This document shows, in pieces, positions 25,661-34,312 of a stretch of DNA of 51,064 nt (the first letter of the stretch is position 1; each line of letters opens with the position of its first letter). A model generated the notes under the pieces. That model made no database searches. It saw only the letters and a list, made by a program, of their open reading frames with translations, and was not told the DNA's origin. The position numbers and the translations under genes are program-made. The stretch is from Candidatus Poribacteria bacterium (lineage in GTDB: Bacteria > Poribacteria > WGA-4E > WGA-3G). Location: NCBI GenBank assembly GCA_022823085.1, contig JAJDXV010000118.1:1-51064 (forward strand). Reading direction: 5' to 3'.

Positions 25661-26338
25661 TTAAATTTTCCATGCCTCTTGTGTGTACGCCATCTCCCAG
25701 AAGAGGTACTCATAACGGCTACTCGTTAAAAAATAGTCTTTAATCCGCGCTTTTTGGGCGACACTATATTCTTGCGTCAGGGTGTTGAGTAGACCTCTCA
25801 GCGACGCGCCTAACGACAGAAATTCAGCGGAGGCGTACATATCAATCCACTCCTGATAGAGCGGTTCAGGTGAACCTCCGGCTTTTGCGAGCGTAGTGCC
25901 GATTTCGGCGTAACCCCACTGGCAGGGCAGTACACCGGCGATGAGTTCCGCCAAAGTGCCGATTTCCGCGACATTTAGGAGATGCCGCGTATACGCATGC
26001 GTTGTCGGTGCCATTGAGGCGGCTTCCATTTCAGCAGCGGAGATACCAAATTTTTCGCAGTATCCACGGTGCAAGTCCATCTCTGTGTTCAACGTCTCGT
26101 TCAGCAGCTGCGAAAACATCGCCATCGTCGGTTCATCGTGTGCCTTGATGACACCGTGCGCGAACACGCGGCTATAATCGAGTAAGAAAAGATAATCTTG
26201 AATCAGGTAGAACTTAAACTTCTCTGTCGGGAGACTGCCGTCAGCGATGCCACGGACGAACGGATGTTTAATATCCGCTTCCCAAATGTGTGCAGCGACG
26301 CTTCTAAGTTCATCGGTAAAGTTTCTATTTTGTGTCAT
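25661..26338 (-). CDS. tenA: TenA-family thiaminase II / aminopyrimidine hydrolase
   Basis: 225 residues from the ATG at 26338 (MTQNRNFTDELR); an upstream in-frame extension adds an unrelated tail. HPFVRGIADGSLPTEKFKFYLIQDYLFLLDYSR and the catalytic-Cys motif GVLPCQWGYAEIG are diagnostic. TenA hydrolyses aminomethylpyrimidine-type products of thiamine breakdown for salvage. YjbQ, another protein linked to thiamine phosphate synthesis, is encoded at 38377. The start is 40 bp from the divergent isomerase gene at 26379. Confidence 0.9.
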   Translation of the reverse strand: MTQNRNFTDELRSVAAHIWEADIKHPFVRGIADGSLPTEKFKFYLIQDYLFLLDYSRVFAHGVIKAHDEPTMAMFSQLLNETLNTEMDLHRGYCEKFGISAAEMEAASMAPTTHAYTRHLLNVAEIGTLAELIAGVLPCQWGYAEIGTTLAKAGGSPEPLYQEWIDMYASAEFLSLGASLRGLLNTLTQEYSVAQKARIKDYFLTSSRYEYLFWEMAYTQEAWKI

Positions 26339-26378
26339 GATGTATGCTTTAAACTCCAATAGGACAGGGAGATCGAAA

Positions 26379-27272
26379 ATGTTTGAAAAACTCGGAATCG
26401 TAACCAATATTTGGGCTGAAGAGATCAACAACGGTGCGCGCTTCGATGCCCTGATGGTAGAATTCGGCGCGAACGGATTCACAGATATGGAGGTCCGGGA
26501 AGGCGACTATCTTCGGAACTCCGAATTCGGGGAACTCGTCGAACAGATCGAATCTGCGATGCCTGCATATACCGATACCGAATTCAAAGTCATCTGTGAC
26601 GCTGTCTGGACTGAAAAGCCGTTCCAAACGGAACATCGCCCGCTTTTCGAGGCATTCGCCGATTTTACCCGGAAGGCAGAGGGACTCACCTTAAGTTATG
26701 CGATGTCGCACCCTTGGCTTTCATCACCAACCGATAGTGAAGCAGACACTCAGCAGATCATCAAGGCGAAAAAGTTAGCATACCTGCTCTGTCCCGAAAG
26801 GCCGAGACTCCGACTCGTAGACCTCAACACCGAAGGCGATATTGACGAACCCGCGGCGATCGCGACCCTCAAACACTACGCTGCGCTCCTGCCGGACTGT
26901 CCGATGATCTTCGCGGTAGAGAACGCTCGGCAGACCGCTACGCTCACTTTGAAGTTAGCAGTCGCAGGCGGTGCGAAACTCACTTATGACGAAACGAACA
27001 CCTATCGCGCCGACGGCACTACACTGAATGAACCCGACGAATTCTGGGCAGCTGTCAAAATGGCGGATCTCACGTCAGTACACTTCAAACAGAAAACGGA
27101 GGACGGTGTTCTCTCAGTCGTCGGCGACGGCTATGTCGATTTTCGTGCGATTGTGGGACACCTGAAAACGCGTGGTTATACCGGTGATCTGCTCCTCGAA
27201 AACACACCGACTTTACATGCTTTGCAAGATGCGATCCAAAGCCGCGCGTATCTGCTTGATGAGAGGCTATAG
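26379..27272 (+). CDS. sugar phosphate isomerase/epimerase-like TIM barrel
   Basis: 297 residues. The opening FEKLGIVTNIWAEEI, an acidic residue in LENTPTLHAL near the C-terminus and repeated beta/alpha pattern fit the xylose-isomerase-like AP endonuclease 2 superfamily. AGGGA stands 8 bp before the ATG at 26379; longer in-frame starts run into the divergent tenA gene. Substrate unknown. Such proteins are numerous in Poribacteria and commonly process sugar or inositol derivatives. Confidence 0.7.
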   Translation: MFEKLGIVTNIWAEEINNGARFDALMVEFGANGFTDMEVREGDYLRNSEFGELVEQIESAMPAYTDTEFKVICDAVWTEKPFQTEHRPLFEAFADFTRKAEGLTLSYAMSHPWLSSPTDSEADTQQIIKAKKLAYLLCPERPRLRLVDLNTEGDIDEPAAIATLKHYAALLPDCPMIFAVENARQTATLTLKLAVAGGAKLTYDETNTYRADGTTLNEPDEFWAAVKMADLTSVHFKQKTEDGVLSVVGDGYVDFRAIVGHLKTRGYTGDLLLENTPTLHALQDAIQSRAYLLDERL

Positions 27273-27285
27273 GTTTACGCAACGC

Positions 27286-28134
27286 CTAAAACTGTGCTTT
27301 GTTAGCCTCAGCGGTTTCTGCTGACGGTGTTTCAGAAGGTGAGGATTCTTCTTGCTCTGCTGGTTCCTCTGGTGTCGGGACTTCACTTTCGTTGGCAGCT
27401 GTGGTGAGCTGCTTGATCCGTTCACATAAGTCATTAAGTAACTGCGGTGTGGTTTCCGCTGCCTTGAGTTCTGCTGAAAGCTGTGTCCATTGCATCTCGC
27501 TCATGTCGTTTCGGGATTCCACACTGTATTTGCGTTTGATGTAATTCCAGAGGTCTTCCTTCGTGATACCTTTCTTTTCAAGTGGGGCTGCGAGATTATT
27601 CGCGATGGCGAAGGCAGCTTTTTGGGCTTGCACGATATTGCCAGCACTCAGTTGTGCCTGCGCCGGTGCGCTTGCGTTACCGCCCCCCGCTTTCCGATTC
27701 AGATAGAAGTTGAGTACCTCACGGATGACCGGTACAGGTATCAACTGCTTAATGGCGTTACGCTGTGCTTTGTGGATCGCTTTCGTAAACGCGAACGGAT
27801 CCGGACGGCTACCGTTCATTTTCGGCTGTTCATAAGCACCGAAACGCGATGAACCTGTGATTGTATCGATTGCCTTAGCCGTCGCAATCCAAGAATTGTC
27901 ACGTTCTTCATAATTAACCTCTTCAACCTGGATACCGCCGCGACGGTTGGCAGCTTCGTTAATACCTGCCAAAGTCAGTCCTTCAACGGTGCGTCCACCC
28001 TGTTTAAAGGAATAGACATAATCCTGAATTGTCTGACCTGTCATGAGTTCAACAATCGCTTGGTCGTCAACTTTATCAACGACATCGTATTCAGCGGTAA
28101 CAGGGACCATCTCGTCCTTTTTTTCTTCAGCCAT
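27286..28134 (-). CDS. conserved protein, possibly single-strand annealing/recombination type
   Basis: 282 residues. The first 150 contain a conserved core: YVYSFKQGGRTVEGLTLAGINEAA, then SWIATAKAID and PFAFTKAIHKAQRNAIKQLIP. The A-K-A-x-R-N-A-x-x-x-L helix with a preceding beta sheet recalls Rad52/Erf/Sak-type phage annealing proteins. I cannot confirm this by eye. The C-terminal 60 residues are a disordered, Glu/Pro-rich tail ending in AQF, much like the acidic tails of SSB-like proteins. GGAG lies 6 bp before the ATG. It is convergent with the isomerase gene; no phage genes are adjacent. Confidence 0.45.
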   Translation of the reverse strand: MAEEKKDEMVPVTAEYDVVDKVDDQAIVELMTGQTIQDYVYSFKQGGRTVEGLTLAGINEAANRRGGIQVEEVNYEERDNSWIATAKAIDTITGSSRFGAYEQPKMNGSRPDPFAFTKAIHKAQRNAIKQLIPVPVIREVLNFYLNRKAGGGNASAPAQAQLSAGNIVQAQKAAFAIANNLAAPLEKKGITKEDLWNYIKRKYSVESRNDMSEMQWTQLSAELKAAETTPQLLNDLCERIKQLTTAANESEVPTPEEPAEQEESSPSETPSAETAEANKAQF

Positions 28135-28244
28135 AATATTCTCCGAAATTGGTAATTCGTTCCGTATTCAGGTGCATGTTATGCAGGAACGGTTTATTTT
28201 ATGATACGATTTTATATCGAGTTTGTCAACCGAAATATCCGATG

Positions 28245-28264
28245 CGTTCAACCCGACCTACACG
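28245..28264 (-). repeat. short dispersed repeat, second copy
   Basis: On the minus strand reads CGTGTAGGTCGGGTTGAACG, matching 4246-4265. It lies in the 267-bp gap between two divergent genes. Confidence 0.5.
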
Positions 28265-28339
28265 CCTAATCCAAATTTACATTATATATGATAACATATT
28301 TAATCAAGAAATGCAAATTTATTTCTCAATACGAAAAAT

Positions 28340-28368
28340 TTGATTTAGATCGCTAATTCTGCTACAAT
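28340..28368 (+). promoter_or_regulatory. promoter of the sugar ABC ATPase gene
   Basis: TTGATT (28340-28345), 17 bp, TACAAT (28363-28368), 33 bp before the ATG at 28402. Confidence 0.7.
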
Positions 28369-28401
28369 AACAGGAAATTGCGATTGGAGTGTTGATGAAC
28401 G

Positions 28402-30114
28402 ATGGCGACCGCACTACTTCAGATGCAGGCGATAACGAAAGATTTCCCAGGTGTGCGTGCTTTGGACAACGCCTCATTCGAGGTACATCCGGGCGAGATT
28501 CATGCCCTCTGTGGCGAAAACGGTGCCGGTAAATCGACGCTCATTAAAATTCTCGGTGGCGTTTACCCATTCGGAACTTATAGCGGTGAAATGCGTATCA
28601 ACGGTATCGAGCAGCGGTTCGATTCTGTTCGCGACGCAGAACGCGCCGGCATCGCTATTATCCACCAAGAATTGGCACTCATCCCTGAGATGACGGTTGC
28701 AGAGAACATCTATCTCGGTAAGGAGCCGCGACGGTTTGGCATCATTGACAAGCATCGCCTCTATCACGAGGCAGGCGAACTGCTCTCACAGCTTGGGTTG
28801 ACGCTCCCTTTACAAAAACGGGTCTATGAACTCGGCATCGGACAGCAACAACTCGTGGAGATCGCAAAGGCCTTAGGGCGAAGCTTGCAAGCCCCTATTG
28901 AGCAGCGGCGAAGCTTGCAAGCCCCTATTGAGCAGCGGCGAAGCTTGCAAGCCCCTATTGAGCAGCGGCGAAGCTTGCAAGCCCCTATTGAGCAGCGGCG
29001 GAGCTTGCAAGCCCCTATTGAGCAGCGGCGTGGTTTACAAACGGATGCCGACGGGTCTGGCAACGCGTTGCTCCTTGTACTTGACGAGCCGACAGCCGCG
29101 TTGACCGAAAGTGAGGTGGACATCCTCCGCGAGATTCTTGATCGGCTCCGGGCAAATGGTGTCGCTTGTATCTATATCACGCATAAACTCAAGGAGATCT
29201 TTCAAATCGCTGACCGTGTAACCGTGCTACGCGACGGTAAAACAGTCGCGACGCAACCTGTTAAATCCGATGGCTGTACCGAAGATGTGCTAATCTCACA
29301 GATGGTCGGCAGGGAATTGACAACGCTTTTCCCGGAGCGGGGAACTGAAAACGGTTCTGATCGTGAGGAAGTTGCGCTACGAGTCGAAAATCTAAGTACC
29401 TATCCATCAGAACCGCCACGGCTCGAAAATGTCAGCTTTGAAGTGCGACGCGGTGAAATACTCGGTATCGCGGGTTTAATGGGTGCCGGTAGGACGGAAC
29501 TGATGGGTACAATCTTCGGTGCTTACGATGGCAGGTGGGATGGTGAGGTCTTCATAGCAGGTCAACGCGTTGAGATTCACACACCGCACGCGGCGATACA
29601 ACACGGTATTGGACTTGTCAGCGAGAATCGGAAACGCTACGGGTTGCTTATGGATGTCGATGTCGTCCATAATATGACGTTGGCGAGTCTCGGTTTATCG
29701 GAGGCTCTCGTATCTTACGGTATCATTAACCACAACGCCGCATCCGATAAAAGTGCACACTATGTCGATACACTTCAGATTAAAGCGACCTCGCTTGAGG
29801 TCCCTGTGAACCACCTCAGCGGCGGAAATCAACAGAAGGTGGTTTTGGGTAAATGGTTGATGACGCGCCCGAAAGTGCTATTCCTTGACGAACCGACGCG
29901 CGGCATTGATGTCGGTGCCAAAGCAGAGATACACGCACTGATGGCAGAACTCGCACACGAAGGGGTCGCTATCGTCTTTGTATCGTCCGAACTGCCAGAG
30001 ATCTTAGGCATGAGTGACCGCGTCTTGGTGCTACATGAAGGCAGCGTCACCGGTGAATTTATCAACCATAACCTGACACAAGAAGAGATTCTAAGGTGTG
30101 CAGCCGGGGCATGA
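28402..30114 (+). CDS. sugar ABC transporter ATP-binding protein (RbsA/MglA-like) with internal tandem repeat
   Basis: 570 residues with two ATPase halves. Half one has GENGAGKST (38-46), LGIGQQQLVEIAKAL as signature and LLLVLDEPTAAL as Walker B. Half two has the degenerate GLMGAGRTEL, the signature LSGGNQQKVVLGKWL and LFLDEPTRGID. This is the RbsA/MglA/XylG group feeding monosaccharides through a membrane permease and a periplasmic binding protein, neither encoded nearby. Oddly, five copies of a ten-residue unit (RSLQAPIEQR) lie between signature and Walker B of half one, at about residues 160-210, where relatives have almost no linker. The reading frame is kept. GGAG is 12 bp before the ATG. 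Confidence 0.85.
   Translation: MATALLQMQAITKDFPGVRALDNASFEVHPGEIHALCGENGAGKSTLIKILGGVYPFGTYSGEMRINGIEQRFDSVRDAERAGIAIIHQELALIPEMTVAENIYLGKEPRRFGIIDKHRLYHEAGELLSQLGLTLPLQKRVYELGIGQQQLVEIAKALGRSLQAPIEQRRSLQAPIEQRRSLQAPIEQRRSLQAPIEQRRSLQAPIEQRRGLQTDADGSGNALLLVLDEPTAALTESEVDILREILDRLRANGVACIYITHKLKEIFQIADRVTVLRDGKTVATQPVKSDGCTEDVLISQMVGRELTTLFPERGTENGSDREEVALRVENLSTYPSEPPRLENVSFEVRRGEILGIAGLMGAGRTELMGTIFGAYDGRWDGEVFIAGQRVEIHTPHAAIQHGIGLVSENRKRYGLLMDVDVVHNMTLASLGLSEALVSYGIINHNAASDKSAHYVDTLQIKATSLEVPVNHLSGGNQQKVVLGKWLMTRPKVLFLDEPTRGIDVGAKAEIHALMAELAHEGVAIVFVSSELPEILGMSDRVLVLHEGSVTGEFINHNLTQEEILRCAAGA
28881..29030 (+). repeat. five tandem 30-bp repeats inside the ABC ATPase gene
   Basis: Units start at 28881, 28911, 28941, 28971 and 29001. 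The first four are identical; the fifth differs at its first base. Each contains the perfect palindrome GCTTGCAAGC. A partial, diverged unit (TGGTTTACAA) follows at 29031. The period is a multiple of three, so copy-number change would keep the frame. Confidence 0.97.
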
Positions 30115-30137
30115 AATCCGCTCAACCCGAAATGTGT

Positions 30138-30256
30138 AGGACTTACGCATGCTGCTCTTTTGTACCATAGGCTGTTAGCCTGTGCTGCAAAAACGCTGTG
30201 TTTTCCGAAAAATCTCAGCGAATAGAACCGACTTTAGTCAAAATTGCGTAAGTCCT
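30138..30256. mobile_element. inverted-repeat element E (119 bp)
   Basis: AGGACTTACGCA to TGCGTAAGTCCT. The central hairpin is CATAGGCT-GTT-AGCCTGTG (30166-30184). Begins 24 bp after the ABC ATPase stop and ends 17 bp before tsaE, so it forms most of the leader of tsaE. Confidence 0.9.
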
Positions 30257-30273
30257 GATGTGATGAGAAACAG

Positions 30274-30765
30274 ATGGAAAACAGAAGCAAAAACTTTAAA
30301 ACAGAGAGTCCAGAAGAGACGCAAGCGCTCGGTGAACAGATCGGTAAAACCCTTAAACAGGGTGAGGTTATCGCACTTATCGGGGACCTCGGAACCGGCA
30401 AAACCTGTTTGACGCAAGGCATCGCTCGCGGTGTCGGTATCGCATCGGATGAAGTCGTCAACAGTCCATCCTATATCCTGATTAACGAGTACAACGGCAG
30501 AATCCCGATCTACCATATTGACCTGTATCGGCTTGAAGATAGCGCGGAGATCGCCGAACTCGGACTCAGCGAATACGTTGAAGGCGACGGGATTTGCATC
30601 ATTGAGTGGGCAGAACGGATGGCGGATGCACTGCCCGACACTGCGATCAAAATCCATATAACGTTGGCAGAAGCAGACAATAACGAAACGTTTGCGCCGA
30701 CACTACAAAGTCCTGAAGATGAAAACATCCGACACATCGAAATCCAATATCCTATATCTCGATAG
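30274..30765 (+). CDS. tsaE: tRNA t6A synthesis ATPase TsaE
   Basis: 163 residues. The Walker A GDLGTGKTCLTQGIARG (about 37-53), NSPSYILINEY and YHIDLYRLED, and IEWAERM are the standard TsaE motifs. It drives turnover of the TsaBD complex in threonylcarbamoyladenosine synthesis; TsaB is at 14287. The C-terminal 20 residues run past the normal family end and overlap the glycosyltransferase start by 47 bp. The ribosome-binding site is poor. Confidence 0.93.
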   Translation: MENRSKNFKTESPEETQALGEQIGKTLKQGEVIALIGDLGTGKTCLTQGIARGVGIASDEVVNSPSYILINEYNGRIPIYHIDLYRLEDSAEIAELGLSEYVEGDGICIIEWAERMADALPDTAIKIHITLAEADNNETFAPTLQSPEDENIRHIEIQYPISR

Positions 30766-31897
30766 CGGCTCAGGCATTGGCGGTGGACAACGGAGCCTTT
30801 TACTACTGCTAAAGTTATTGGACAAGGCGCGTTTCACGCCTTTTGTCGGATGTCTCGGTGATAGTGCCTTCGCAGCGGAGGTTGAAAAGACAGAGGCACA
30901 TATTATTCCCCTGTCTCTCCCCGCCGCACACAACAAGGCGGATAAGGTGAAGCGGTTCACCGTCAGCGACTTACTTGAGGATTTTCGACAATTCCGTGTG
31001 ATTTTTCAACTGCATCAGGCAGTCAAGCGCCATGCGATCAATCTGATTCATGCCAACTCGCTTTCCGTAGCACTCCTTGGCGGGGTTGTTGCAAGGCTCC
31101 ATCGGATTCCGATCCTGATGCACAAACGCTACGCCACCTCCTACGGGGTTCTTGATCGGCTCTGCGAAAGGCTTCTCCATCGCGTGATTCTCGTCTCGGA
31201 GGCAACACGATGGGATTTCGCGCCCGTAGCGAAGCAGACGTTAATTTACAACGGCGTGGATTTGGACGCATTTCAGGCATCGACAGAAGAGATAGAGACG
31301 TTTCGGAACGAACGCTTTCCGAATGGAACGCAATCGGATACACTCGTCGGGGTCGTAACGCGGATTACGCCGGAGAAAGGTATCCACTTCTTGGTCAGAG
31401 CGATGCACGAACTCAAGGGAAAAGTAGATGTCCGGTTGTTAATTGTCGGGGGTCCCTATTTTGAAAAAGATGTTGCATATATGGAGACGCTCAAACAGGA
31501 AGCCGCAGACTTAGGTGTTGCAGATTCGGTTATCTTCACTGGATTCTTGTCGGATACACGTATCGTAACGAGTCTACTCGACATCGTGTTGGTGCCGTCG
31601 ATTATTCCGGAGGCGTGTCCGCGTACGATCATCGAAGCGATGGCGGTCGGTAAACCTATTATCGCGACACCGCTCGGTGGTAGCAAGGAACTCGTCACAC
31701 CTGAAACCGGTCTTTTAGTGCCACCTGAAGATGCGTCGGCAGTCGCTGAGGCGATCACAACGCTTGTAGCAGATCGAGAACGGCTAAAGGCGATGGGCGG
31801 AGCCGCGCGAAGTCGTGCAATAGCGTTATTTAGCAGTAAAAAGAATACAGCTTTGACAGAGGGTGTCTATACCGAACTTTTAACAGCGTATTCATAG
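30719..31897 (+). CDS. glycosyltransferase family 4 protein
   Basis: 392 residues from the ATG at 30719. The glycine-rich acceptor loop GSGIGGGQRSLLLLL sits near residue 20. The C-terminal domain has VTRITPEKGIHFLVRAM and the donor-binding EACPRTIIEAMAVGKPIIATPLGGSKELV (E-x7-E), typical of GT-B retaining transferases of family GT4. A longer in-frame TTG start at 30692 is less likely. Its start lies inside tsaE, suggesting coupling. The product may be a surface polysaccharide or glycolipid; substrate unknown. Confidence 0.85.
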   Translation: MKTSDTSKSNILYLDSGSGIGGGQRSLLLLLKLLDKARFTPFVGCLGDSAFAAEVEKTEAHIIPLSLPAAHNKADKVKRFTVSDLLEDFRQFRVIFQLHQAVKRHAINLIHANSLSVALLGGVVARLHRIPILMHKRYATSYGVLDRLCERLLHRVILVSEATRWDFAPVAKQTLIYNGVDLDAFQASTEEIETFRNERFPNGTQSDTLVGVVTRITPEKGIHFLVRAMHELKGKVDVRLLIVGGPYFEKDVAYMETLKQEAADLGVADSVIFTGFLSDTRIVTSLLDIVLVPSIIPEACPRTIIEAMAVGKPIIATPLGGSKELVTPETGLLVPPEDASAVAEAITTLVADRERLKAMGGAARSRAIALFSSKKNTALTEGVYTELLTAYS

Positions 31898-31905
31898 GAG
31901 TTATT

Positions 31906-32928
31906 ATGAGAGGAAAAACGGTCACCCCACCCGAAGGGGCACAGGTAGGCGATGGGCAAGTCCGACAGGTATCGAAACTGTTTGGTGAAGCGATCGGTGA
32001 TACCCACGAATGGGTGGAGATCCACCGCACCGGTGATGAATGGGAAGTGAACCTGATTCAAACCACCTTGAACGCACAAAAAATCCGATGCCGACCCGTC
32101 GAATTAAAAGAGGAAAACCAGACCGTGCTACTCGTGGAACCGGAGCATGAGGTGGAGGCGATGGAACTCGTCAGTCGTATCGGTGTCGCTGTCGCGGATA
32201 GCGAAATGACGACGCAATCCGAAGAAGTTGCCGAGGCACTGAAACAGCGCGATATGACCGTCGTTCAGGAAGATACAAGCCGACAGGCTGCGCCAGAGGA
32301 CTCGTCGGAACTTATAATGTCAGAACGTGAAGGCATCGGCAGTGTCGTCTATATTGAAGGATACGGCTATGAAATCCGCGTCGGTCCCGAACCGTACGCC
32401 GTTGTCGCAGAGAACGATTGGGAGGAGTTCACAGACTTCAGCGCGCAACGCCAAGAGTTCGTCATCCTCCTCCGCCACGAATACCCGGACCTTTTGCAGT
32501 GGATTCAAGAGGAGAAACTTCTCGCCGAATTTATCCGTCTTATTGAGATGACGTACCAAGAAGGCGCGCCGACTGTCGTTTCGCACAGACAGGGTGATGC
32601 TTCCGATGCTGAAGCTTTAGCGGATATGACACCGTATCATCCGTTTGCACAGCTGAGTCTCACAGTCGCCGTGGTTTCGCTCATCGCAGTGCTATTCCAA
32701 GTGCCGTGGGGTGTTAATCTTGTGTTCGCGTTGGTGGCAGTTGTATCGGCGGTCATTGCGAAATATCAGATTGATGTGAGCGACGGAAAATATGTCGGTA
32801 TCCCGATGGCATTGAGTGCGATTGTGTTGTCGTGTTTGGTTGTCGTGTTTGCGTGGTGGTTGGAACAGCGTCCGGAACCGGTAGAACCAGCGAAACCGGC
32901 TACGCAAGAGATAATCGAAGATCGGTAG
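31906..32928 (+). CDS. membrane protein with DUF2007-like N-terminal domain
   Basis: 340 residues. About 36-95 (EWVEIHRTGDEWEVNLIQTTLNAQKIRC...LLVEPEHEVEAMELV) resembles DUF2007, a small ferredoxin-like putative signalling domain. A middle acidic region follows. Three hydrophobic helices lie at about 245-315, then a proline-rich tail. A separate soluble section around GIGSVVYIEGYGYEIRVGPEPYAVV is unknown. It has AGGAG with short spacing before the ATG and starts 8 bp after the glycosyltransferase stop, so it is likely in the same transcript. Confidence 0.5.
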   Translation: MRGKTVTPPEGAQVGDGQVRQVSKLFGEAIGDTHEWVEIHRTGDEWEVNLIQTTLNAQKIRCRPVELKEENQTVLLVEPEHEVEAMELVSRIGVAVADSEMTTQSEEVAEALKQRDMTVVQEDTSRQAAPEDSSELIMSEREGIGSVVYIEGYGYEIRVGPEPYAVVAENDWEEFTDFSAQRQEFVILLRHEYPDLLQWIQEEKLLAEFIRLIEMTYQEGAPTVVSHRQGDASDAEALADMTPYHPFAQLSLTVAVVSLIAVLFQVPWGVNLVFALVAVVSAVIAKYQIDVSDGKYVGIPMALSAIVLSCLVVVFAWWLEQRPEPVEPAKPATQEIIEDR

Positions 32929-32977
32929 AGACAAGCAACTGTCGTTATCCGATTATTTTTGGAAAACTGATAACAGA

Positions 32978-33006
32978 TTGATTTCGTTCCTGAAATGTAG
33001 TATACT
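32978..33006 (+). promoter_or_regulatory. promoter of the NADAR antitoxin gene
   Basis: TTGATT (32978-32983), 17 bp, TATACT (33001-33006). The leader would be about 20 nt and include AGGAG at 33018-33022. Confidence 0.7.
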
Positions 33007-33031
33007 TTTTCAAATTTAGGAGTTGAAAACA

Positions 33032-33754
33032 ATGGCAAAACGTCCCATTTTTACTCCCAACTTCAACGGATTTCCGTATGTTGACGCGATAGACGTAGAA
33101 TTCAAATGGCACCCGGGCTTTGCAAAATCGCAGCTGCAAAAGTCTATAGCGTCTTTGCATGAAACCGCTGACAAGTTGAATAAGATCTCTCCGATTTTGG
33201 AAATATCGAGCAAATCGACATTACGTCTTGGGGTTTCATTGAGTGCATTTAATCTATTATTGAAGACTCCAAACGGACAGCGGATGAGCGTGGAATGTGC
33301 ATATCAGGGCAGCAAAGTGTTTGAAAACGGCGGTCCCTATCACGAACTTTACTTGGGATCAAGTTTGGCTGCGAAAACGGATGAACGACTTCATAATTCA
33401 GGAAACTTAGTCGCTTTCAACTTCTGTGGTGAGGATTTCCCGACTGAACCCAAAACGGCTTTCTACGATTGGTTATATATGACGGCACTGTACGAGAAAG
33501 AAAAAGATTTTGTGAAAGAACTTGCAGCGTTTCAAGGCTTCTCAGACATCGTTTTCAATCCGAATCGCTCAATTAACTGTCAAGCGCGTGCTGCCGCCCT
33601 ATTTGTTTCATTGTCCAAAAATGGATTGATGGATGAAAAGATATTTCGCGATAAGAACCATTACCTTGCACTCATAACAGGAAAAGACGAACTTCCACCA
33701 ACCGAATCCCGCCCAATCCAAGACACTTTCCAGTTTTCAAATTTGACAATTTAG
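33032..33754 (+). CDS. NADAR-type (DarT1-associated) antitoxin, solitary
   Basis: 240 residues. Motifs KWHPGFAKSQLQKSIASLHE, LEISSKSTLRLGVSLSAFNL, VECAYQGSKVFENGGPYHELY, PKTAFYDWLY and FNPNRSINCQARAAALFVSL fit the DarG/NADAR antitoxin group paired with DarT1 toxins, in which NADAR removes ADP-ribose from guanosine in DNA. The usual partner, a DarT1 ADP-ribosyltransferase of about 200 residues, is not visible on either side. AGGAG is 9 bp before the ATG, and the gene has its own promoter. The family call is from memory but several blocks agree. Confidence 0.75.
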   Translation: MAKRPIFTPNFNGFPYVDAIDVEFKWHPGFAKSQLQKSIASLHETADKLNKISPILEISSKSTLRLGVSLSAFNLLLKTPNGQRMSVECAYQGSKVFENGGPYHELYLGSSLAAKTDERLHNSGNLVAFNFCGEDFPTEPKTAFYDWLYMTALYEKEKDFVKELAAFQGFSDIVFNPNRSINCQARAAALFVSLSKNGLMDEKIFRDKNHYLALITGKDELPPTESRPIQDTFQFSNLTI

Positions 33755-33771
33755 CCTGTATATGCTAAGGT
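33743..33771 (+). promoter_or_regulatory. promoter of the 156-residue gene
   Basis: TTGACA (33743-33748), 17 bp, TAAGGT (33766-33771). It overlaps the 3' end of the NADAR gene. Confidence 0.5.
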
Positions 33772-33795
33772 TGAAAGAAAAAAAGGATGTACAAA

Positions 33796-34266
33796 ATGCG
33801 TCTCCAAGACTTATTTGAGAAATGGAATCTTACCGGCTTAAAGGTGAAAACCCCAGTCATGGAAATGGAATGGCACCCATCAGACCCTGATAAGGATGCT
33901 GCTTGGGATCTTTACATCGAGTTGCTGACCCGCATCACAACACAACCGCTGCCTGACGAGGACGGTATTGAGAAAACTGCTTTAGACAGTGTGTATGCTC
34001 TCTTTGCGTTGACCCGAGAAACCTTGAAAACACACGGCAGATCGTGCATCCATTTTACACGGATTGCTGTCATCATTCTAAATCAGGTGATTCGTCCGTT
34101 TACCGCAAAGTGGCATAGACTCAGTGAACAAGGCGCGTTTGAGGATCCGGAGCATTGCGATGCATTTCGACAGGAACTCCGTGAGTTGCAAGTAGATCTG
34201 TTAAACTATACAAAACTGCTTTCTGATCTTGCTGATGTGGAAGATTTGACCGAAATTGAGGAATAG
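33796..34266 (+). CDS. unknown conserved-looking 156-residue protein
   Basis: From the ATG at 33796 (AAGGA 8 bp upstream; an ATG at 33787 is too near). Almost all helix: AWDLYIELLTRITTQPLPDEDG, TALDSVYALFALTRETLK, FTRIAVIILNQVIRPFTAKWHRLS and an acidic C-terminus. No signal peptide or membrane segment. I believe I have seen this pattern in accessory or defence-type neighbourhoods but cannot name a family. It sits between two antitoxin-like genes. Confidence 0.6.
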   Translation: MRLQDLFEKWNLTGLKVKTPVMEMEWHPSDPDKDAAWDLYIELLTRITTQPLPDEDGIEKTALDSVYALFALTRETLKTHGRSCIHFTRIAVIILNQVIRPFTAKWHRLSEQGAFEDPEHCDAFRQELRELQVDLLNYTKLLSDLADVEDLTEIEE

Positions 34267-34312
34267 AAGCCGATGATGCGCGAGATTTCCGTAAAAAAGT
34301 AGGAATAACACC

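Noticed and set aside
26339..26482. N-terminal extension of TenA
   Set aside because: It would overlap the divergent isomerase gene and its ribosome-binding site; TenA proteins begin at the ATG at 26338.
28881..29030. Possible CRISPR array
   Set aside because: Units are directly tandem with no unique spacers, and the frame is coding.
28824..29123. Minus-strand frame with repeated CKLRRCSIGA units
   Set aside because: It is the antisense reading of the 30-bp tandem repeat in the ABC gene, not an independent gene.
14287..30765. tsaB and tsaE as parts of one operon
   Set aside because: They are about 15 kb apart with genes on both strands between them.
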